64,000 bases of DNA from Chryseobacterium sp. IHB B 17019 (GCF_001456155.1 NZ_CP013293.1:2666001-2730000); one strand, 5' to 3'; shown: positions 1-9,748, counted from the first letter of the stretch. The notes: generated from the letters alone by a model not told the origin. Program-made: numbers and translations.

Positions 1-930
1 GGTTTCCGAAGGAGAGCCTGGCGCACGTGGCGCTATAAGTTTAAAACTATCTGCTCCATATTTGACATGATCCCCATCAGCCCCACCTGTAGAATCTTCT
101 ATATGAGACTTTATTTCATGATAAATTGCTTCTGCTAAATCATAATTATTATATCCAACTGTTTTCGAGTTACCTTCATCATCTGTACGAGTTGCACTAT
201 ATCTTGAATCACTTGCCTCTTCTTTAAAATAGTTTTCATTTAAGGATACTAAATGAACTTTTTTATCTCCTGATTTAGATATATCCAAATTGTTGAATTC
301 TGAGGAATTTGTATATCCTTCAGGAATTGAAACTTTGCCATCTTTTGCAAGCCCCATAAATTTAACGTCATTAATTGCCTCTGCTACAGTGGAGGAGTTT
401 GTGCCAAAATTTTTGGAATTAATATAAATATCGTCTGTTTTACTAGTTCCATACTTATCCCATATCCTTCTACCTTCAGCAGTTTTATAGAGTATATCTT
501 TTGATGCTTTGAAAGATCCATTTGCGGTTAGGATAATAATATCTTTGGGAGCTCTTCCATCTGGGTCTGTAAATCTGATTGGGTTATCGAGTGCGTAATT
601 ATTAGGACTATGACGACGCATCTTCTCCGCCAGCGGATCCACCACACCCCATCTTCCAATATCGGGCATATAAAATCTCGCGCCGTAATCATACATCCCA
701 GACTCTTGAAGTTCCTTACCATTGTACTTGTACTGGTAAGCATTCTGTGTGGTTTCGCTATAATCATGCAGCAATCCAAAAGGATAATAATTATTTACCT
801 CCGCTACCTCTCCCGGAGTAAAGGTTTCTACACAGGCTTGTTCTCCATTACCCAGATCTGTACAAGTCCTGACTCTAAGGTCTCTTCCCTGTATAATCCC
901 ATTATGATTCGTGTCTGCATAGCTTAACAT
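1..930 (-). CDS. Orphan RHS tip cassette A, HExxxH putative metallopeptidase toxin (partial)
   Basis: This reading frame is open for 310 codons and runs off the left edge, so its C-terminus and its immunity gene are not visible. Residues 1-97 repeat the RHS core of the full gene at 16023-19526, ending in the [11 protein letters not shown] junction. The tip then begins with DPDGRAPKDIII and carries YHEIKSHIED at about residue 270, an HExxxH-type motif that could bind zinc. The tip is closely similar to the one at 1583-2338, so the two are duplicates that diverged. The first ATG (930) lies inside the core copy, where sequence just upstream no longer matches the core, and no signal peptide is present. 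I infer a silent cassette rather than an expressed protein. The peptidase assignment rests only on the motif and on neighbouring peptidase tips. Confidence 0.75.
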   Translation of the reverse strand, partial: MLSYADTNHNGIIQGRDLRVRTCTDLGNGEQACVETFTPGEVAEVNNYYPFGLLHDYSETTQNAYQYKYNGKELQESGMYDYGARFYMPDIGRWGVVDPLAEKMRRHSPNNYALDNPIRFTDPDGRAPKDIIILTANGSFKASKDILYKTAEGRRIWDKYGTSKTDDIYINSKNFGTNSSTVAEAINDVKFMGLAKDGKVSIPEGYTNSSEFNNLDISKSGDKKVHLVSLNENYFKEEASDSRYSATRTDDEGNSKTVGYNNYDLAEAIYHEIKSHIEDSTGGADGDHVKYGADSFKLIAPRAPGSPSET

Positions 931-935
931 TCCCC
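641..935 (-). repeat. RHS core repeat copy 1 (main type)
   Basis: This is a copy of the segment of the full RHS gene that encodes LSYADTNHDG through GRWGV. Its 5' end, next to position 930, has lost bases relative to the intact copy at 16788-17110, and the preceding reading frame is destroyed. The part nearest the tip is intact and in frame with the toxin. Confidence 0.85.
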
Positions 936-1062
936 AATGATCTTATATTGACAAAAAATACCGCATGTGCAGTATTTTTGTATTTATAGCTTTTCAGAAA
1001 TGAATAATTATTATACTTTAAAATTCAGCCATTTTATAATCTTGAATTAATCTGGCAGCTTT

Positions 1063-2551
<1,489 letters not shown>

Positions 2552-2556
<5 letters not shown>

Positions 2557-2571
2557 CGCAATTGCGATGGG
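2552..2571. repeat. Perfect 20-bp palindrome before the type-2 core
   Basis: The sequence CCCATCGCAATTGCGATGGG reads the same on both strands. A near-identical palindrome occupies the same position in front of the other type-2 core (7663-7690). It could form a terminator-type hairpin or mark a recombination boundary. The two copies share some flanking sequence further out (a CAGACTTTGCG / AAGACTTTGCG stretch). Confidence 0.7.
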
Positions 2572-2619
2572 CTTGTGTTATCTGCTGAAAGTCCAGACTT
2601 TGCGCGGAGGGGGAGATCA

Positions 2620-3114
2620 TTAGTTTATTTTACTAATATTTATAACATTGTTCATACCATCTGGATACTTAGTTTGTAGAATAATATTTAATATATCCTG
2701 AGGCAAATCATTTATATTCAAAGGGTTCATAGGACTTGTTACTAAATGATAATCATAATCAAGAAAATTATTTAAATTAGTTTTATCAAAAGAGTAAAAT
2801 CCTTTTTTGGTCATAGAGACAAAATCGTGTAAATATCTTTCATCAGTACCTGTGCCAAATATTCCAATCAATAAGTCATTCAGTTTTGGGTTCACTATTA
2901 CGCCTGATATTTCTGGTAAATTTCTAAAATATGACACTAGTTTTTCATTGTTTTCTGATGATCTAGCAACTGATTCAGGTAATTTTCCTGCTCCTGACGC
3001 TGTAAACCCTATATACTTACCATCTGTAAAAAACCAATCTATATCTAAGGTTTGTTGTTTTATTTCTGTTATCAAATATTTATCTTTTGTTAAAAGTTTT
3101 TTTAGAAGTATCAC
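2620..3114 (-). CDS. Imm1-like immunity protein paralog, toxin decayed
   Basis: This protein is about half identical to the one at 9112-9573; shared stretches include LDIDWF-TDG, LPEIS-V-NPKL and SMTKKG-YSFDKT. The conserved Trp in DWF and the association with a CxxC deaminase tail resemble the Imm1 family of deaminase immunity proteins, which I recall rather than measured. The frame opens at GTG 3114, but alignment with the paralog places the natural start near a TTG at 3075, so the original start may be lost. No signal peptide is present, so it is cytoplasmic. Just upstream lies a decayed deaminase tail and no intact toxin, so this is an orphan immunity gene. Confidence 0.6.
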   Translation of the reverse strand: MILLKKLLTKDKYLITEIKQQTLDIDWFFTDGKYIGFTASGAGKLPESVARSSENNEKLVSYFRNLPEISGVIVNPKLNDLLIGIFGTGTDERYLHDFVSMTKKGFYSFDKTNLNNFLDYDYHLVTSPMNPLNINDLPQDILNIILQTKYPDGMNNVINISKIN

Positions 3115-3195
3115 ACATTGGAATCACTTTACCATTTCTTGATCTTATTGTCTCAGTAAAAATTAACTTGTGATGTTGTAGCTAATGGGTTATTA
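3080..3195 (-). pseudogene. Remnant of deaminase-type toxin C-terminus
   Basis: Read with one frame correction, the stretch gives NPLATTS, then FTETIRSRNGKVIPMCDTSKK, then a stop. It matches NPLATPS and FTEAIRPRTGQTIPMCENC at 9577-9700. PxCxxC is the second half of the zinc site in cytidine-deaminase-fold toxins; here the second Cys is replaced by Ser. The rest of the toxin between 3195 and 3331 is not readable in any one frame and contains a run of seven C. It overlaps the start of the immunity gene, as decaying pairs often do. Confidence 0.5.
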
Positions 3196-3331
3196 ACAAC
3201 AATTCATTTCATGCATTAAATTCAACGTAGCACTGGATTTTTAAAAAGCCTGTTCTCATTACAAGACACCCCCCCAACATCTTCTAATTGTGGAGCAATA
3301 ATAGAGGTAAATTTTTATCGAAAATATTTTT

Positions 3332-3679
3332 TTAATATTTAGGGAAATATTTTGCTACAGGAAATTCCTCTTTATTGTATATATTATTCCAATAATCTAA
3401 AATATCTGTAAATGGTAATGTGAGATTATTATTAATAAAATCAGTGAAAAAATCATTTATTAGTTTTTCATTCTTTCCCTCTAAAATTAATTCATTAAAG
3501 GAAGCTATTATTAATTCAAACAATTCATATTTTATAATGTTTGGGCAATCCGATTTATTATAATAAGAAATAAACTCTCTCACTCTATTTGGATCAGCAT
3601 TAATAATTCCCCAATCTTGTGTTTCATATTGTAAATTTAATTCTGAGGAAATTTTTTTAATTATTTCTAGTTTTTCCAT
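3332..3679 (-). CDS. Cytoplasmic immunity protein candidate for tip C2
   Basis: The family is not recognised. It is a small helical-looking acidic protein of 115 residues (MEKLEIIKKISSELNLQYET) without signal peptide or membrane segment, lying 10 bases downstream of a short toxin domain at 3690-4013. Position and size fit an immunity protein that neutralises its toxin in the cytoplasm. Confidence 0.6.
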   Translation of the reverse strand: MEKLEIIKKISSELNLQYETQDWGIINADPNRVREFISYYNKSDCPNIIKYELFELIIASFNELILEGKNEKLINDFFTDFINNNLTLPFTDILDYWNNIYNKEEFPVAKYFPKY

Positions 3680-3689
3680 TTTAATATTA

Positions 3690-4013
3690 TTAAGGATTTA
3701 ATGGGTAAGCAGTTTTTACACCTGAGCCACTAGGTACTAATCTTGCATGTGTTGCAGGTGAAAATGTTCCATCAGGATTTATTACTCTTCCTACACCATT
3801 TGGGATTTCAACATTTATTGCTCCGTTTTTTAAATTATTCAAATTATCAAAAATTATTTGTTCTGCAGCCACATTATCGATCCATTGTCCCTGAGCTATG
3901 CCACTATTTGTTGCTTGTAATTCAAGTTGGGTTGTATTTTCTGCTCCATGCTTAGTAAATGTGTGTCCAAGTCTTTTACCATCCATAGCTCCACTTCCTA
4001 TAATAGTACTCAT
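3690..4013 (-). CDS. Stand-alone toxin domain, possible BECR-fold RNase
   Basis: It has 107 residues, the length of a single C-terminal toxin domain. It contains GHTFTKHG near residue 16, GQWIDN-AAEQII in the middle, GVGRVINPDG, and ends in GVKTAYPLNP. The combination of an early His motif, a central W-AE helix and a late K-TAYP is typical of small ribonuclease toxin tails (BECR-like); I infer this from motif order and have no family match. No RHS core precedes it: upstream is 370 bases of hairpin-rich non-coding DNA. It may have lost its core. Its cytoplasmic partner (3332-3679) fits an RNase target in the cytosol. Confidence 0.5.
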   Translation of the reverse strand: MSTIIGSGAMDGKRLGHTFTKHGAENTTQLELQATNSGIAQGQWIDNVAAEQIIFDNLNNLKNGAINVEIPNGVGRVINPDGTFSPATHARLVPSGSGVKTAYPLNP

Positions 4014-4240
4014 TTGTATTTTTCAGGATTTCTCTACTTCATTTTTCCTCGCGCGACGGTTTATTTTTTGAACGCTTTCTGTCGCTTTTCAAAAATACAG
4101 ATTTATTCATTTGAAAAATAAAATTCCGTCGCCGCGCAATTTTTTTCGCAAAGTTTTTGATTTCAATTGAAAAAAATAGTATTTGCATTTTGTCAAATAA
4201 GAGCTCTTTTTTTACAGTCGCTCCATTGTATAAAATAATA

Positions 4241-4270
4241 AAAGCCAACTCAAATGAGTTTGCTTTTTTG
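4241..4270 (+). terminator. Rho-independent terminator-like hairpin
   Basis: An imperfect stem of about ten pairs (AAGC-AACTC with GAGTT-TGCTT) around a four-base loop is followed by a T-run on the plus strand. No plus-strand gene precedes it, so it may be a relic or act in the other direction. Confidence 0.4.
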
Positions 4271-4301
4271 TTAAAGCTTATTCGGCAGCTTTATAAAACA
4301 C

Positions 4302-4330
4302 AAAACCTCGCAAAAGCGAAGGTTTTTGTT
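4302..4330. terminator. Bidirectional terminator-like hairpin
   Basis: AAAACCTCGC pairs with GCGAAGGTTTT around an AAAA loop, flanked by T-runs in both directions. It lies downstream (minus direction) of the immunity gene ending at 4384 and may end the cassette transcript. Confidence 0.5.
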
Positions 4331-4383
4331 TTATTATACAGGACACGAGCGAGACGCTCGTACTAGCAAAGGAGGATATGGCT

Positions 4384-4938
4384 TTAATAATATGGATTAT
4401 TTTGTCTCGTCTTGCATTTTGGGCACTCAATTACACCATTATTATTAGCTATTTCCCAGGAATTATTACAATTAAAACACATTACCCAATTATCTCCGAT
4501 AGGAACAGCATTTTGCAATTGATTGTTAGAAAATTCATTATCAATTAAGCTTTTATATTTTTTAAAAATAGTATTTGCTTGACCTATGTTATCCATCATT
4601 TCCTCTTCAAAGAATTTATTACATTTCCATTCTTTAAAGGTAATTAGATTTGGAAAAAAAGTATCTATAGGATAATTCTCTTTACCAGTAAGACCTTCCC
4701 AGTATTTGGACATTCTATTATCTGTAACAATAAAAAATTCAGAGGGATAATTATGAGGATAAGTATTTCCTCCTTCGTCTATAATAAAAAAATTTATTCG
4801 TCCCTCCTCTGTATACTCTATTGCATAAACTGTATATTCTTGCCCTATTGTTAATGGAAAACGTTCATAAGGTATTTGCCAGTTTATTTTATAGTTTACC
4901 TTTTCTGGATTGTCTATTTTAATATATTTAATTCTCAT
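4384..4938 (-). CDS. Immunity protein candidate with C-terminal zinc ribbon (tip C3)
   Basis: The protein has 184 residues and no signal peptide. The N-terminal 130 residues are unrecognised (YERFPLTIGQEYTVYAIEYT and following look beta-rich). The last 45 residues contain CFNC and CPKC, two CxxC pairs about 17 residues apart, a small zinc-ribbon of the rubredoxin-like kind. It follows the tip at 4955-5953 by 16 bases, which makes it the likely partner. Its cytoplasmic location and nucleic-acid-type zinc ribbon suggest a nuclease toxin partner, but this is inference. Confidence 0.6.
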   Translation of the reverse strand: MRIKYIKIDNPEKVNYKINWQIPYERFPLTIGQEYTVYAIEYTEEGRINFFIIDEGGNTYPHNYPSEFFIVTDNRMSKYWEGLTGKENYPIDTFFPNLITFKEWKCNKFFEEEMMDNIGQANTIFKKYKSLIDNEFSNNQLQNAVPIGDNWVMCFNCNNSWEIANNNGVIECPKCKTRQNNPYY

Positions 4939-4954
4939 TTCAATTTTTTAATTT

Positions 4955-5953
4955 TTAAGGATAGCGATGTCCTCTACTTTTAGCATTTGTTCCATCTTTT
5001 ATTTTAAATCCTGAACGTTTCCCAGTTTGATTATTAATGTCATAATGAACCTCTGTTTTTGTACCATCACCATGATCATGGGTATGCTTCATTTTCGTAT
5101 TGTAATTATACTTAGGATCTTTCAGTTTTCCACTCATAATTGTATCTCCTTCACCTGATTCTGCTTCTTCAATAGCTAACTGTTCTTGTAAATCTTTTGG
5201 CTCATATCTTGCATCAGGCTTTCCTTCTTGTGGTACTTTTACTCCATTTACATCCTTATCTTCTTCAGCAGTATCTTCGATATTCATACTTCCGTAACCT
5301 GCACCGGGATCTGCAATGGTAGTATATCCTGTACTTGGAGGTGTAAACTGATTATATGTCCACCAAACTCCGGCTCCTATTAACATTACACCAGCTACAA
5401 TATCTGCTGGACCTGGCGCAGGAGAATCAACCTGTGAAGTCCAAAGAGCTGTAGCTGCTAACGCTCCCGGCCCGGAATTACTGTTTTTAGATTTTCCACT
5501 TACCGTAACTTCTGTTATAACCGAACTATTATTATTGAAATCTTTCCATACCCCATTACTTTTATCCCAATAAAACATTCCATCTGAGTCTTTCCAAACT
5601 TCACCATCTTGCCTACCATCACGGCCCGGAAATCCCCATTCTCCTTGCATTCCCGTAGGATCATTAAAAGATATTGGATTATTCCAAACATAACTGTAGG
5701 ATTCGTGAGTATATTGGCCTCTTGGATCAACAACACCCCATCTTCCTAGATCAGGCATATAAAATCTGGCCCCATAATCATACATGCCTGTCTCCTGCAA
5801 CTCCTTCCCGTTGTACTTATACTGATAAGCATTCTGCGTGGTTCCGCTATAATCATGCAACAACCCGAAAGGATAATAATTATTTACCTCCGCTACCTCT
5901 CCCGGAGTAAAGGTTTCTACACAGGCTTGTTCTCCATTACCAGATCTGTACAA
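4955..5953 (-). CDS. Orphan RHS tip C3, unrecognised toxin with hydrophobic pre-toxin segment
   Basis: Residues 5-75 are main-type RHS core in frame (YYPFGLLHDYSG to GRWGVVDP). A linker follows, then a hydrophobic stretch (ADIVAGVMLIGAGVWWTYN) of the kind placed before toxin domains. An acidic segment and a short basic His-rich tail follow (KMKHTHDHGDGTKTEVHYD, then GFKIKDG, ending GHRYP). The His-rich, basic tail suggests a metal-dependent nuclease, but I recognise no family. One G is missing in the core near 5941 relative to the intact copy, so the upstream part of the core is out of frame and the cassette cannot be read from its own beginning. Confidence 0.65.
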   Translation of the reverse strand: MYRSGNGEQACVETFTPGEVAEVNNYYPFGLLHDYSGTTQNAYQYKYNGKELQETGMYDYGARFYMPDLGRWGVVDPRGQYTHESYSYVWNNPISFNDPTGMQGEWGFPGRDGRQDGEVWKDSDGMFYWDKSNGVWKDFNNNSSVITEVTVSGKSKNSNSGPGALAATALWTSQVDSPAPGPADIVAGVMLIGAGVWWTYNQFTPPSTGYTTIADPGAGYGSMNIEDTAEEDKDVNGVKVPQEGKPDARYEPKDLQEQLAIEEAESGEGDTIMSGKLKDPKYNYNTKMKHTHDHGDGTKTEVHYDINNQTGKRSGFKIKDGTNAKSRGHRYP

Positions 5954-6047
5954 GTCCTGACCCTAAGGTCTCTTCCCTGTATAATCCCATCATGATTCGT
6001 GTCTGCATAGCTTAACCTTACATTTCCTAAGCGATCTTTGTACTGTA
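5731..6047 (-). repeat. RHS core repeat copy 2 (main type, one-base deletion)
   Basis: It is near-identical to the core in the full RHS gene and extends from DRLGNVRLSYADTN to GRWGV. A single base is missing in the codons for DLGNGEQ (positions 5940-5942, CC where other copies have CCC), which splits the frame. Confidence 0.85.
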
Positions 6048-6132
6048 CTGTAAAATCTATCTTAAATACTATTTAAGGATAAAAACATCATTTCAATAAG
6101 CCAATTTTCTGAAAGTAATTCTGAAAGTTCCT

Positions 6133-6687
6133 CTATTTAAAGTCATTTTCTCTATATTTAGAGATATAATAGTATCCTGAATAATCATTGAAGTTTATTA
6201 AATAGCCGTGACTAAACATTTTATAAAGAATTGTTCGTAATTGAGTTGGCTTATATTTCTTCAAGGGCAAAATATAAGATTGCTTTTCAGATATTAAATA
6301 TTTTTTCTGTATATTACTAATATTCATTTTATCAATCTCATTGTCAAATTTATTAATAGTGAAAAAATAATCTTGTCGATTATATTTTGCCAAATCCATA
6401 CTTTTTAACAAAAGCTTTTTATTAAATAGATCTTCGAGGTACACATTGAAATCTTTATATTGATGCTGATAATAATCTTTATACAGTTCGTGTACCAGAT
6501 CGATATTCGTTTCTAATAAATCCCCATCTTCTAACTCGAAGTATAAATAATAATTAAAGTAAGGTGAGGGCAATCCGTTCGTTACTGTTGACAATTTTTT
6601 TATAAAATCAATATTATCATTATTGCTTTTACAAGATGAAAGCAATAGCAATATCAACAATCCAAAATATCTAAAATATAGTTTCAT
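6133..6687 (-). CDS. Lipoprotein immunity candidate for tip C4
   Basis: The start at 6687 is chosen because it gives a clean lipoprotein signal (MKLYFRYFGLLILLLLSSC, cleavage before Cys); the longer frame from 6738 adds a basic stretch. Lipidation would anchor this 184-residue protein in the periplasm or outer membrane. The mature part is rich in Tyr, Lys and Asp and not recognised. It begins 4 bases after the stop of the HEMRH metallopeptidase tip, so it is the probable immunity protein, protecting the envelope side of the cell. Confidence 0.65.
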   Translation of the reverse strand: MKLYFRYFGLLILLLLSSCKSNNDNIDFIKKLSTVTNGLPSPYFNYYLYFELEDGDLLETNIDLVHELYKDYYQHQYKDFNVYLEDLFNKKLLLKSMDLAKYNRQDYFFTINKFDNEIDKMNISNIQKKYLISEKQSYILPLKKYKPTQLRTILYKMFSHGYLINFNDYSGYYYISKYRENDFK

Positions 6688-6691
6688 AATG

Positions 6692-7456
6692 CTAGTTTTT
6701 CTTTTTGTCAGTTTCGATAATTTCTTGTGGTAAAACATAATTTGGAGGATTGGGAGTTACTTTTTGTCCTCCATAAGTTGTTCTAAGTGGTAATCCTTCT
6801 ATTTTTCTCGCTTCATTTTCAGCTTTTACCGCTCTTTGTTCTGCTGGATTTTCAGCTCCAGGTTCATCCGTAGCATCAGACTGATTATCTACTTCCTTAT
6901 CAAATTGATGTCGCATTTCATGTACAACTGTAGTTAGATCAGAACTGGGAACTCCCTCTGTTTCTTTAAACCTCTTCTTTTCTGAAGAACTATTGAGATT
7001 ATATACTGTTTTAGATCCACCACCTGGAGAGCCGTCCATACCTGACCCTTCATAGGGAGTTGAAGGATCAAAAATGTAATGTTTATTATCACTGTTCTCT
7101 AAAATATGAAGCATCGCTTTTAGCTCTTTATTTTTAGAATGTTCAATTTTTCTATATGCCTTTGCTAATCTAAATAAGTTAGGACTTACTGATTGATTTC
7201 TCCCGTCGTATCTTTTGCCAGCTAGGTCACCATTTAAATAATAAAAATGACCTTTTCTATATTGTAGTTGAACTTGGGTTTTATCATTAATTATATGTAC
7301 AAAAATTATATCTTTTCCATCAGGATCAATAAACATCACAGGATTATTCACAGCATAATTGTAAGATGATAATCCAGAATATTTCTCTGCCAATGGATCC
7401 AACACACCCCATCTTCCCAAATCCGGCATATAGAATCTTGCGCCATAGTCATACAT
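6692..7456 (-). CDS. Orphan RHS tip C4, HExxH zinc metallopeptidase (M91-like)
   Basis: The frame begins with core residues [20 protein letters not shown] and is open further upstream to about 7545. The tip has HEMRH at residues 179-183, the zinc-binding HExxH motif, followed by [14 protein letters not shown] and [10 protein letters not shown]. This order matches the NleD-like M91 peptidases found as toxin tails; a downstream Glu (AEQRA or KAEN) would be the third ligand. The same ending ([12 protein letters not shown]) occurs in the tip at 8353-9072. The core in front is the second, frameshifted type, so the cassette is probably silent. Family assignment is from motifs only. Confidence 0.75.
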   Translation of the reverse strand: MYDYGARFYMPDLGRWGVLDPLAEKYSGLSSYNYAVNNPVMFIDPDGKDIIFVHIINDKTQVQLQYRKGHFYYLNGDLAGKRYDGRNQSVSPNLFRLAKAYRKIEHSKNKELKAMLHILENSDNKHYIFDPSTPYEGSGMDGSPGGGSKTVYNLNSSSEKKRFKETEGVPSSDLTTVVHEMRHQFDKEVDNQSDATDEPGAENPAEQRAVKAENEARKIEGLPLRTTYGGQKVTPNPPNYVLPQEIIETDKKKN

Positions 7457-7671
7457 GCCCGTTTCTTGAAGTTCTTTCCCGTTATACTTATAGTTCTTGT
7501 AACTACCCTGGGCAAAGTAAGCAGTTCCCGTTTTAAATGATTCATCCCGAAAGGATAGAAATCATTATTATCTACAATTTCAAGAACTCCTGCGCTGGTT
7601 TTTCCAAAGCTCACTCGTACATTTCCTAAGTGATCTTGGTACTGGTAAATATACTTTTTAGTATAACCCAT
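7401..7671 (-). pseudogene. Frameshifted RHS core, second core type, copy 2
   Basis: Same core type as 2288-2556 ([29 protein letters not shown]). The frame breaks at the A-run near 7538, where four A occur and five would restore [15 protein letters not shown] into the tip. The shared break shows that this lesion predates duplication of the segment and is not a chance sequencing error. Confidence 0.75.
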
Positions 7672-7690
7672 CGCAATTGTGATGGGTTAT
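7663..7690. repeat. Inverted repeat before the type-2 core, copy 2
   Basis: ATAACCCATC pairs with GATGGGTTAT around a short centre; it matches the palindrome at 2552-2571 and sits at the same place relative to the core. On the plus strand it is followed by ATTTTTAT, so it could terminate transcription. Confidence 0.6.
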
Positions 7691-7790
7691 TTTTATCTAC
7701 TCAAAGTCAAAGACTTTGCGTAGCGAGGCTTATAAGTAATATAAATTGATATTGTTCACTTCCACTTTCGTGACTGTAGGAAACGCTTTC

Positions 7791-8363
7791 TTAATTTATT
7801 TTAATCAGTTCGTTTGAACATACACGATAGATACTACTTATTTTTTGATTGACAATAAGGGTAACAAATGTTATATCTTTTAAAGCACAGCTTGGAAATT
7901 CTGATAAGCTTTTATTAGAAAACTGTCCTTTTTTAAGTTTCAAAACATAATTATAATGATTATTATTGAGTATATAATCTTTGTCAATCTTTATAGTCTT
8001 GGAACCTTTATTAAATGCGTTATACGAAATCATTTCATTGCCAACATAAACACCTGTAAGATTAGTGTTCATACCTGCATAATCATCAAATCTAATTCTG
8101 TCTAGCACAATCACAGAATCTTTTGGATATATAAATAGTTTACTTTTTCTTTCGCAATTATTAAATTTCGTATAGTCCACTAAGGGTTCAACACTAATCT
8201 TTTCTCGTTTGAATAATTCTCTATTCTTATTCAGATTTTGGTTGTATTCACTTTCAATAACTTTATTGAGAGCGTCTGCGTACATATCACATTGAGCTTT
8301 TGTTTTACAACTGAATAGTATAGCCAAAACAAACAGCATAGAAATAAAAGTTTTAGTATTCAT
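7791..8363 (-). CDS. Lipoprotein immunity candidate for tip C5
   Basis: The start at 8363 gives a lipoprotein signal ([19 protein letters not shown], then KTKAQCD). The frame extends to 8435, but those 24 extra residues are highly basic and overlap the toxin tip. The 190-residue product is unrecognised; it contains several Cys in the mature part (AQCD, NNCERK, PSCALK). It overlaps the end of the HEMGH peptidase tip by 11 bases, which is typical of translationally coupled toxin-immunity pairs. Confidence 0.65.
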   Translation of the reverse strand: MNTKTFISMLFVLAILFSCKTKAQCDMYADALNKVIESEYNQNLNKNRELFKREKISVEPLVDYTKFNNCERKSKLFIYPKDSVIVLDRIRFDDYAGMNTNLTGVYVGNEMISYNAFNKGSKTIKIDKDYILNNNHYNYVLKLKKGQFSNKSLSEFPSCALKDITFVTLIVNQKISSIYRVCSNELIKIN

Positions 8364-9072
8364 AATTATCTTTAACGGTTTCTTTAGTTGGGTATGTTTC
8401 TTTTTTATCGATGTATAGACTCTTTTTATTATCATCCGTTAACAATGAAGTATCTGCCCTATTAGGATTATACTTAGTCCTAAAAGGAAGACCTGCAGCT
8501 TTCCTCATCTTATTCTCGATGTGGGTCGCATTTATTTCATCTACTGTTACTGGCGATCCATCATTTTTGTTGTACCATGTATCTAAGGAGCCTTTTTCCT
8601 TTTTTAAATCTGATTTTGCATGACCCATTTCATGCCCTAAAACGATGTAAGAATCTGTGTCTTTAATACCTTCAGTTGTTGCTATCGGAACAGTTTCCCC
8701 GGTAACCGATATACTTCCAGTTCCATACCCATAATGATTTTCCTTATCAGGATTTGATCTTATTGTGACGTCGTTTCCTTCTTTTGAAAAGAAGTCAATA
8801 AGCTCGGATTTCCCAGCAGAATTTGCATTTATTTTATTCAGATCAGAAATAATTCCACTCACTTTGGAAGTGTCACCAGTATATTCAATATCCGTTCTTT
8901 TTCCATTAGCATATGCATATAACTTTCCTCCTTCATATCTTGCTTTTATTTCAGCTCCCCACTTATCATGACCTAATGATAAAATAATATCCTTTCCTTG
9001 TCTACCATCAGGATCAATAAATCTAATAGGATTATTAAACGCATAATTATACGGACTATGACGACGCATCAT
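8353..9072 (-). CDS. Orphan RHS tip C5, HExxH zinc metallopeptidase (M91-like), core deleted
   Basis: The tip opens with [19 protein letters not shown] and carries GHEMGH (H147, E148, H151), then [19 protein letters not shown] and FRTKYNP. The arrangement HExxH, later E-N--R, then GLPFR matches M91/NleD-like peptidase tips and the neighbouring tip at 6692-7456. Coding continues in frame upstream only to CDPLAE (about 9099); the RHS core is absent and the frame runs directly into the stop codon of the immunity gene at 9112. A deletion or recombination has therefore removed the core and fused this tip to another cassette. Its own start codon would be fortuitous. Confidence 0.72.
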   Translation of the reverse strand: MMRRHSPYNYAFNNPIRFIDPDGRQGKDIILSLGHDKWGAEIKARYEGGKLYAYANGKRTDIEYTGDTSKVSGIISDLNKINANSAGKSELIDFFSKEGNDVTIRSNPDKENHYGYGTGSISVTGETVPIATTEGIKDTDSYIVLGHEMGHAKSDLKKEKGSLDTWYNKNDGSPVTVDEINATHIENKMRKAAGLPFRTKYNPNRADTSLLTDDNKKSLYIDKKETYPTKETVKDNYEY

Positions 9073-9111
9073 TTCAGCTAGTGGATCGCACCAGCCTTTA
9101 GATTTGTTATT

Positions 9112-9573
9112 TCAATTAACTTCTAATATATTAATTTCTTGAACTTCCATAAGCTTATTGCTATATTTTGTTTCAATAACTATGTCTAATATGTTTTGTG
9201 GTAATTCTTTCAATTTCAATGGAGTTTTTGGATACGTAACTAAATGATAGTGAGGCTCCAAAAATTGATTTGGATATGTTTTATCAAAAGAATATAGTCC
9301 TTTTTTTGTCATTGACATATAATATTCCAAATATCTTTCATCAACCCCTGAACCAAATACTTTAATCAATATATTGTCTAATTTTGGATTAATCACTACC
9401 TCTGATATTTCTGGCAAACTTCTAAAATATTCAACCAATATTTCATTGTTTTTTTTAGACTTAGCTACTGAGTCGGTTAGCTTGCCACCGCCAGAGGCCA
9501 TAAATCCCACATATTCACCATCTGTAATAAACCAATCTATATCTAAATTTTCTTGTTCTATTTCTGTATACAT
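9112..9573 (-). CDS. Imm1-like immunity protein, toxin decayed
   Basis: The 153-residue cytoplasmic protein is a paralog of 2620-3114 (LDIDWFITDGEYVGF, LPEISEVVINPKL). It begins three bases after the stop codon of a recognisable deaminase tail (PMCENCKATFGK), the arrangement of a coupled toxin-immunity pair. A conserved Trp after DID and the deaminase partner suggest Imm1, by recall. The toxin body itself is gone: only its last residues remain, followed by a chimeric junction. The gene appears intact while the toxin is not, as expected if immunity is kept against kin that still carry the toxin. Confidence 0.65.
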   Translation of the reverse strand: MYTEIEQENLDIDWFITDGEYVGFMASGGGKLTDSVAKSKKNNEILVEYFRSLPEISEVVINPKLDNILIKVFGSGVDERYLEYYMSMTKKGLYSFDKTYPNQFLEPHYHLVTYPKTPLKLKELPQNILDIVIETKYSNKLMEVQEINILEVN

Positions 9574-9576
9574 ATA

Positions 9577-9700
9577 TTATTTTCCAAAAGTTGCTTTGCA
9601 ATTTTCACACATTGGTATTGTTTGACCTGTTCTTGGTCTAATTGCTTCTGTAAAGTTAATTGTGAAGGAGTAGCCAAAGGGTTATTCAATAATAAGTTAT
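9577..9700 (-). pseudogene. Remnant of CxxC deaminase toxin tail
   Basis: The last 27 codons read NFTEAIRPRTGQTIPMCENC, then KATFGK and a stop, preceded in another frame by NNPLATPS. PMCENC fits the zinc-binding PxCxxC half of cytidine-deaminase-fold toxins. A one-base shift separates the two parts (near 9658), and the upstream domain with the His/Cys-Ala-Glu half is missing. Confidence 0.55.
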
Positions 9701-9748
9701 TTCCTGGTTGAAATTCCTGCACAACATCCTACAACATTACCAGCGGGT

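Larger units (their letters stand above)
4014..4383. other. Hairpin-rich non-coding spacer in the toxin array
   Basis: I see no credible gene here. Short open frames on both strands lack protein-like composition. The segment holds three inverted repeats: 4241-4270, 4302-4326 and 4345-4361 (ACGAGCG-AGA-CGCTCGT). It separates the core-less tip at 3690-4013 from the next immunity gene. Confidence 0.6.

Noticed and set aside
610..927. 105-codon open frame on the plus strand within cassette A
   Set aside because: It is the reverse of the RHS core repeat; similar plus-strand frames recur opposite other core copies (11118, 12294, 5674). It reflects core codon composition, not a gene.
4039..4248. 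69-codon frames on both strands in the spacer
   Set aside because: They are Lys/Arg/Phe-rich with no protein-like pattern and overlap hairpins; treated as non-coding.
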